NCBI GenBank assembly: GCA_963691655.1
Contig: OY829326.1
Span: 82,949,235-83,013,234, forward strand
DNA from: Toxonevra muliebris
Lineage: Eukaryota; Arthropoda; Insecta; Diptera; Pallopteridae
Reading direction: 5' to 3'
Length of the DNA stretch: 64,000 nt
Shown: positions 60,801 through 64,000 of the stretch, piece after piece
Position numbering within the stretch: the first letter of the stretch is position 1
Layout of the letters: every line of letters begins with the position of its first letter
Made by a program: the position numbers and the translations under genes
The notes under the pieces: generated by a model
Told to the model about the DNA's origin: nothing
Database searches by the model: none
Seen by the model: only the letters and a program-made list of their open reading frames with translations

Positions 60801-61685
60801 AGTGCCAGATTAATCTGGAGACGAGTAGGGCAACCGCCTCAGGGCCCTCGGCTCTGGCGGTACCGAGCTGCAAGGCAAACATTCAAAGAAAAAAAATTCA
60901 AGAATAAATTAGCAAGGAAGAAATATAAAAAAACCAAAAAGGATAGAATAATTCTATAATTTATTGAAATTTTTGTGATATGTTTGCTGTTTACAATTAT
61001 TATTATTATATTATCATCAATTATTTCATTGAAGTAGAGATTATTCAAAATTTCATGTTTAATCGATAAAAATGACAATAAAACTTCTTAAATTTTAGGG
61101 CCTCGGAATAATTTTTCCTCAGGGCCCCGAAAGGCGCTGTTGTGAGCCAATGAATATTATTCTACATTAAAGAAATTAATTCGGTAATCATGATCGTAAT
61201 GCCAATAGTTCGTGCACTTACATACATATATTTCCATTCACATACCATATGTAGTTAATCTTATCACATTAATGCAATTCTAATTTAGTATAAATATCTA
61301 ATATTAAAAGACTTTCATAATTATGAATAGCTCCAATATCAGAGCTATTCAAATACGGGAATTTTTTTTCAACAAACATTTTTTCCAATTCATACATATA
61401 AATAAAACTTTCCAGCTCACGACAGCTTATTGCTAGAGCCGAAATATTTTGAGAGCCAAAATTTTTCCCATTATTTACATATAATTTTGGAATTCCGAAG
61501 AGAATTAATTAATTAAAATTTTTCTACAGGCTGATTCTGGAGGGCCACTTATGTCTAAAGAAAACATTCTTATTGGTGTTGTTTCAACAGGAATAGGATG
61601 TGCCAGACCAGGATTGCCTGGTATTTATACTCGTGTAAGCAAGTACATACAGTGGATTGAATCTGTGATATTTACCAAGGCGTAG
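51868..61685 (+). CDS. Secreted trypsin-like serine protease, four exons
   Basis: Exons: 51868-51925, 56608-56955, 60392-60690, 61530-61685. All junctions are GT-AG and in phase, giving 286 residues. Exon 1 encodes a signal peptide ([16 protein letters not shown], cleavage likely after S16) and splices at GTAAGT. The propeptide holds Cys25, suited to bond with Cys in VQPTCL as in chymotrypsin, and is cut at SPK31-IVGG. His72 lies in TAGHC, Asp134 in NNDIAL (split by intron 2), Ser238 in DSGGP. Asp232 at the bottom of the S1 pocket predicts cleavage after Lys or Arg. Odd points: the residue before the Asp-Ser pair, normally the oxyanion-hole Gly193, is Ala236, and Trp215 is replaced by Thr (VVSTGIG). 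Family knowledge makes it an extracellular S1A protease; the substrate is unknown. Exon 1 rests on phase and signal peptide and is the least certain part; the other exons are firm. Confidence 0.87.
52440..53588 (+). mobile_element. Non-LTR endonuclease remnant in intron 1
   Basis: The frames read [21 protein letters not shown] and [17 protein letters not shown] before 52655, and after the inserted element [20 protein letters not shown] followed by [18 protein letters not shown] at 53350-53480. The order (LDL..TN, then D.HHK.I.+.F, then a PWF..E.....+N linker) matches the end of a Jockey/CR1-type endonuclease and its linker. It is decayed and interrupted. Confidence 0.5.
52656..53323. mobile_element. 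Inverted-repeat element in intron 1
   Basis: The ends TGAGCCGTTGCGTGCAAAAG and its exact complement are part of 28-base perfect arms continuing through TGGTGTAA. The body is 668 bases and contains the repeat shared with 35792-36000. No transposase frame. The target duplication is unclear. Confidence 0.88.
54722..55445 (+). mobile_element. TTA-flanked inverted-repeat element (Harbinger-like target)
   Basis: The left end is CACGGTGCGGCAGTAAAAA after TTA (54719-54721). The right end is TTTTTACTGTCGCACCGTG before TTA (55446-55448). The 19-base ends differ at one position. A 3-base TTA/TWA duplication is typical of PIF/Harbinger, but the coding stub inside does not look like a Harbinger transposase, so the superfamily stays open. 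Confidence 0.8.
54825..55175 (+). pseudogene. Coding stub of a repetitive-family protein inside the TTA-flanked element
   Basis: First ATG in frame at 54825 (the frame is open from a non-ATG codon at 54747). It encodes about 116 residues with [20 protein letters not shown], then a [16 protein letters not shown] segment and VYFWSLQRE. From memory, this resembles the IHFLHSHLDFFP.N.G..S.E.GER.HQD...ME..Y.G....Y.W.L.R block of uncharacterised transposon-linked proteins frequent in arthropod genomes. It looks like the C-terminal part of such a protein, truncated at its N-terminus by internal deletion of the element. Function unknown. Confidence 0.55.
55590..56395 (-). mobile_element. Tc1/mariner-superfamily transposase remnant in intron 1
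   Basis: The minus-strand frame 56372-55956 reads [20 protein letters not shown], then [20 protein letters not shown] and [19 protein letters not shown] then QNDRVWL. The first catalytic Asp is in FSDEK. Past the stop, other frames continue with [14 protein letters not shown] (normally SVMVW), [20 protein letters not shown] and [20 protein letters not shown], the equivalent of the PDLNPLDFS.W......V block. The IEQ..NKQNDR signature belongs to mariner-like families distinct from classical Tc1. Inactive; terminal repeats not located. Confidence 0.82.
56987..58725. mobile_element. Long inverted-repeat element in intron 2, host of a nested mariner
   Basis: The ends CATATGGGTCGTTCCATGTC and its complement belong to arms of about 53 bases (56987-57040 and 58672-58725), flanked by TA on both sides. 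It starts only 31 bases after the exon 2 donor site. Open frames inside (for example 57150-57536) show no transposase motif. Without the nested mariner it would be about 1.2 kb. TA flanks suggest a Tc1/mariner-type target, but this could be chance. Confidence 0.82.
58027..58543 (+). mobile_element. mariner deletion derivative, nested
   Basis: The ends TTAGGAGTATGAATGTATAA and its near-complement are flanked by TA (58025-58026 and 58544-58545). Inside, frames read [19 protein letters not shown] sequence, [20 protein letters not shown] and [15 protein letters not shown], then jump to [20 protein letters not shown] and NDGQYFKE with a stop. These are the middle and the C-terminus of a classical mariner transposase. 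The N-terminus and most of the catalytic core are deleted. Confidence 0.9.
58728..59639. other. Remainder of intron 2, nothing recognised
   Basis: No element ends or coding similarity found. Confidence 0.4.
59652..60238 (+). mobile_element. 5'-truncated non-LTR retrotransposon 3' end in intron 2
   Basis: The frames read [20 protein letters not shown], then [19 protein letters not shown] and [19 protein letters not shown], the post-RNase H tail with its CC zinc motif, ending in [13 protein letters not shown]. An A-tract ends at about 60240. The same AATTATAATTAT appears before (59640-59651) and after (60239-60250), a likely target duplication, though simple in sequence. The copy is more GC-rich than its surroundings and only lightly damaged. 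Confidence 0.82.
60691..61529. other. Intron 3 of the protease gene
   Basis: The 839-base intron contains two G/C-rich CTCAGGGCCC blocks (about 60837-60847 and 61120-61130) in direct orientation. They look like pieces of a repeat, not delimited further. Confidence 0.6.
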
Positions 61686-61750
61686 CAAAATTCATTTAAC
61701 TATTTGAAACGAACTGTGATTTAAATTGTAAACAGTATTTACCTAACAAT

Positions 61751-61756
61751 AATAAA
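61751..61756 (+). terminator. Candidate polyadenylation signal of the protease gene
   Basis: AATAAA begins 66 bases after the protease stop codon, a normal distance for an insect 3' UTR. Confidence 0.6.
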
Positions 61757-62035
61757 AGTTCCTAGTTACTTCCATACAAAATTATTGATTTTATTGTCAT
61801 TGTTTTAAACTTATAAGATATTCAAAAATAAATTCCTTAGAAAATTACAAAAATGTCTTCTGAAACAATTCAATTTAATTTAATATAGTTTTTTTTACTA
61901 AGTTCTACTGTTTCTATTAAAGTATAGTGTGTTACTTAAATCATCTATAGACAAACTTTTTGAACTTCCAGTTTAGTTTTTGTCAGACATTTTTTATTTC
62001 GTATTTATTTATTTTATTTCTATCTATACTCTATA

Positions 62036-62262
62036 CTAGTGATGTAAAGGATTCTGCATTCGCATTCGCTAAATGCGAACCATTCGCTTATTTTTTTTAG
62101 TTTTTTATGCAAAATTGTTTGTCTTTCGCCAAAGCAGCAAAACTATTTTTTTAAATACAATTTAACACTATTTACAGTTTAAATTGAACCAAAAATTTTC
62201 TTAAAAAATCTGGGAATAATTATCATATGAAATTAGACATTCGTATTCGCATCCGCTAAACT
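62036..62262 (+). repeat. Dispersed repeat related to 14270-14450
   Basis: Starts ACTAGTGATGTAAA, has GCATTCGCTAAATGCGAA near the left and ATTCGTATTCGCATCCGCTA near the right, so it has partly inverted, partly direct end motifs. It is probably a short non-autonomous element. Confidence 0.55.
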
Positions 62263-62525
62263 GACAACCGTTATATAACTACTCTATGTTATTAATAGGT
62301 CCTTTCGCGTACTCTACCGCGGGTGCAAGAATTTACCAAAAATAGCCCAAAAACGTTCATAAAAAACTTGCAAATGTGAGCGGAGATGAGAGAGTAATTA
62401 TTTTCTTCTTCTTGCACGAAGCATCCCGCACTTTTTATTGGGGTAAAAATGGTAAAAGTGTCAAACGATCATATGTTTGGGTTTATCAGCTGTTTTGCTT
62501 TTGTGAAAAAATAAATAAATGTAAA

Positions 62526-64000
62526 ATGGAAAATGATCAAAAGATATTTGAAAATGTAAGTATTTTAATAAGTGTTAATTTTTTAACTACAATTTGAATA
62601 TTGCCCACAGAAAAAGGCGCAAGTGTCAGTTCAACTTCTAATGATGTAGAAGCTTCTGAACAAGTAAGTTTGTTTTCCTCTTGCTTCTGTAATAAAAAGA
62701 TACCAAATTGTTCCCAGGTGAATAGTGCAAGTGGTGGTTGTACACCAAAAGATTGTAGAGACAATGCGGTTTTCAGAGCTATCGTTAAAGAGCTAATGGA
62801 CACATCGTGTGAATCTGACGATGATTATGAAATTGTAGATCTTATTGCCCAATGTCCTGACATCAAATATTCTTTATTGTTAGGAACTTTTGAAAGAAAA
62901 AAGAGGAATAGCATAAAAATCTATTTAGAAGAAGTAGTCTCTTCAAATACAGAGGAAGAATTTAAACAGCATTTTCGAATCTCAAAAGAAAAGCTTGTCA
63001 AACAGATTTGAGGAAAGCGATTCATACAATAGGCTTCGACCTGATAAATTCTTTCCAGCAACCACATATTTGGCGGTTTTTCTGTGGTTTGCCGGTCATG
63101 AAGCATGCAGTTTTCGAGACTTATCTGACCGCTTCAACATATAACTTTTGAGCATTTGCCGAATTATTGATAAAACTACTATGGGTATTCAAGCGTTGAT
63201 GCAAAAGTGCGACTTAAAGCACTAAGATGTGAGCGTTCAATGCAAATATTGAAGATGCGAAATAGTTTAATTGTCAAAATATTACAATCTCATTGAAAAA
63301 TAATGAAAATATTTTGGATTTTTCTTACGAATTTCAAGGTAGAAAGGTGTCAAACTTCCGCAATCCGCACTTTCGAAACGTCGCAAGGGCATGTTGCATC
63401 AACCCGTGAATACCCAAACTATGTTTATAAGCAGTTTGCGTCCAAAGGTTATTAAATAATCCAATGAAGGGAAGAAACAGGAATCAGCAAGTTTTTTTTG
63501 GCAACAAATGCGGTTTTTTGAAAGCAATAGGTAGTTACCTTATTAAATTTAATAACTTTTTTGTTTAATACAGGGTACATTGATGGGGCTCATACCGTCA
63601 TTGATCCCCCTGAGAAATGTAAAGAAATGTAAATGTATATCTAAACATGTAAGCCATTTGCGACGAACGGAAAAAATTTATTAACATTTTCGGCGAATTC
63701 CCACAATAATTGGGTTTTCCAAAATTCTCCACTATACCAAAAATTGGCAACATCTTGCGGGGGTAACAAATGAATAATAATGACATTGAATTTTTCACTA
63801 ATATGGAACACAATACATCCTTGTACAATTTTGGATTTTAGATTATTACTTACTAGGTGATTCAGCTTACCCTTGTACTCAGTACCTGGTGACGCCATAT
63901 AGGGGCAATGGCCATTTGACAAGCGCAGAGAAAAATTTCAACAACAAACTGAGCTCGGGTCAGATAGCCATCGAACCGAAGTATTTTGTCGAAGCCGAAG
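62526..64000 (+). pseudogene. PIF/Harbinger transposase gene, broken and running off the window
   Basis: Frame 62611-63010 is open and ends in FKQHFRISKEKLVKQI, the F...FR+S..T.. start of the Harbinger domain. A one-base shift continues with FEESDSYNRLRPDKFFPATT, then YLAVFLWFAGHEACSFRDLS and DRFNI (then a stop), then SICRIIDKTTM. After the 234-base insertion it resumes with FISSLRPKVIK and GNKCGFLKAI, joined through a 43-base GT-AG intron (63531-63573) to GYIDGAHTVIDPPE (first catalytic Asp). Next comes NNWVFQNSPLY, where GS.HD.RVF..S..Y is expected, so the second Asp looks lost. From 63846 to the edge YLLGDSAYPCTQYLVTPYRG and HLTSAEKNFNNKLSS then IAIE are open. Upstream ATG 62526 opens a short exon with a GTAAGT donor, but its phase does not fit the next frame. 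A 54-base in-frame GT-AG intron (62664-62717) is possible. Confidence 0.85.
63184..63417. mobile_element. Small inverted-repeat element inserted in the Harbinger gene
   Basis: The left GGGTATTCAAGCGTTGATGC and the right GCATCAACCCGTGAATACCC are complements apart from three central bases. ACTATG is present at both junctions (63178-63183 and 63418-63423). Removing the insert and one ACTATG restores KTTMFISSL in frame, which supports the boundaries. No coding capacity. Confidence 0.85.

Noticed and set aside
60837..61140. CTCAGGGCCC blocks as inverted ends of an element
   Set aside because: The two blocks are in direct, not inverted, orientation and no boundary could be set.

Overview
The window is AT-rich eukaryotic DNA and looks like a stretch of insect genome, most likely from a higher fly. 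The reasons are spliceosomal introns in a trypsin-like gene, a second-copy dynactin p150-type gene, and dense remnants of I/Loa-, Jockey-, Tc1/mariner-, PIF/Harbinger-, Helitron- and TTAA-type transposons. A tephritid fruit fly is a guess from general resemblance, not something the sequence proves. There are no operons, CRISPR arrays or recognisable RNA genes.

Only two host genes can be supported. The first is an intronless 1,222-codon gene at 18113-21781 (+). It has an N-terminal CAP-Gly domain, long coiled coils and the dynactin central domain, so it is a p150-Glued-like dynactin subunit. The second is a secreted trypsin-like serine protease. I assemble it from four exons: 51868-51925, 56608-56955, 60392-60690 and 61530-61685 (+). 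The exons join in phase into 286 residues: signal peptide, short propeptide, and a protease domain with a complete His/Asp/Ser triad. Introns 1 and 2 carry at least seven transposable elements, some nested.

Layout. 0-1.3 kb: internally deleted non-LTR element with RNase H remnant. 3.2-6.1 kb: Tc1-like element between two long inverted arms. 7.0-7.7 kb: TTAA-flanked inverted-repeat element. 10-11.5 kb: hAT end and two opposed Tc1 remnants. 12-15.8 kb: dispersed repeats and a 5'-truncated Jockey copy with target duplication. 16-22 kb: transposon-poor zone with the dynactin gene. 23-32.8 kb: non-LTR fragments and short inverted-repeat elements. 33.6-35.2 kb: second copy of the same Tc1-like element. 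36.3-38.8 kb: Helitron N-terminal fragment, another Tc1-like element, non-LTR fragments. 40.9-45.4 kb: TTAA element, then a minus-strand non-LTR element broken by two inverted-repeat elements. 46.9-49.9 kb: Harbinger fragment, a deletion-derivative element, an I-like 3' end. 51.8-61.8 kb: protease gene. 62.5 kb to the right edge: decayed PIF/Harbinger transposase gene with a small element inserted, running off the window.

Apart from the two host genes the window is mostly a transposon graveyard. The best leads are the structural groupings: three TTAA-flanked elements of similar size, Tc1 copies that share the same inactivating stops, nested insertions in one gene's introns, and the unusual Ala at the oxyanion-hole position of the protease. 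I found no convincing new gene system beyond these.
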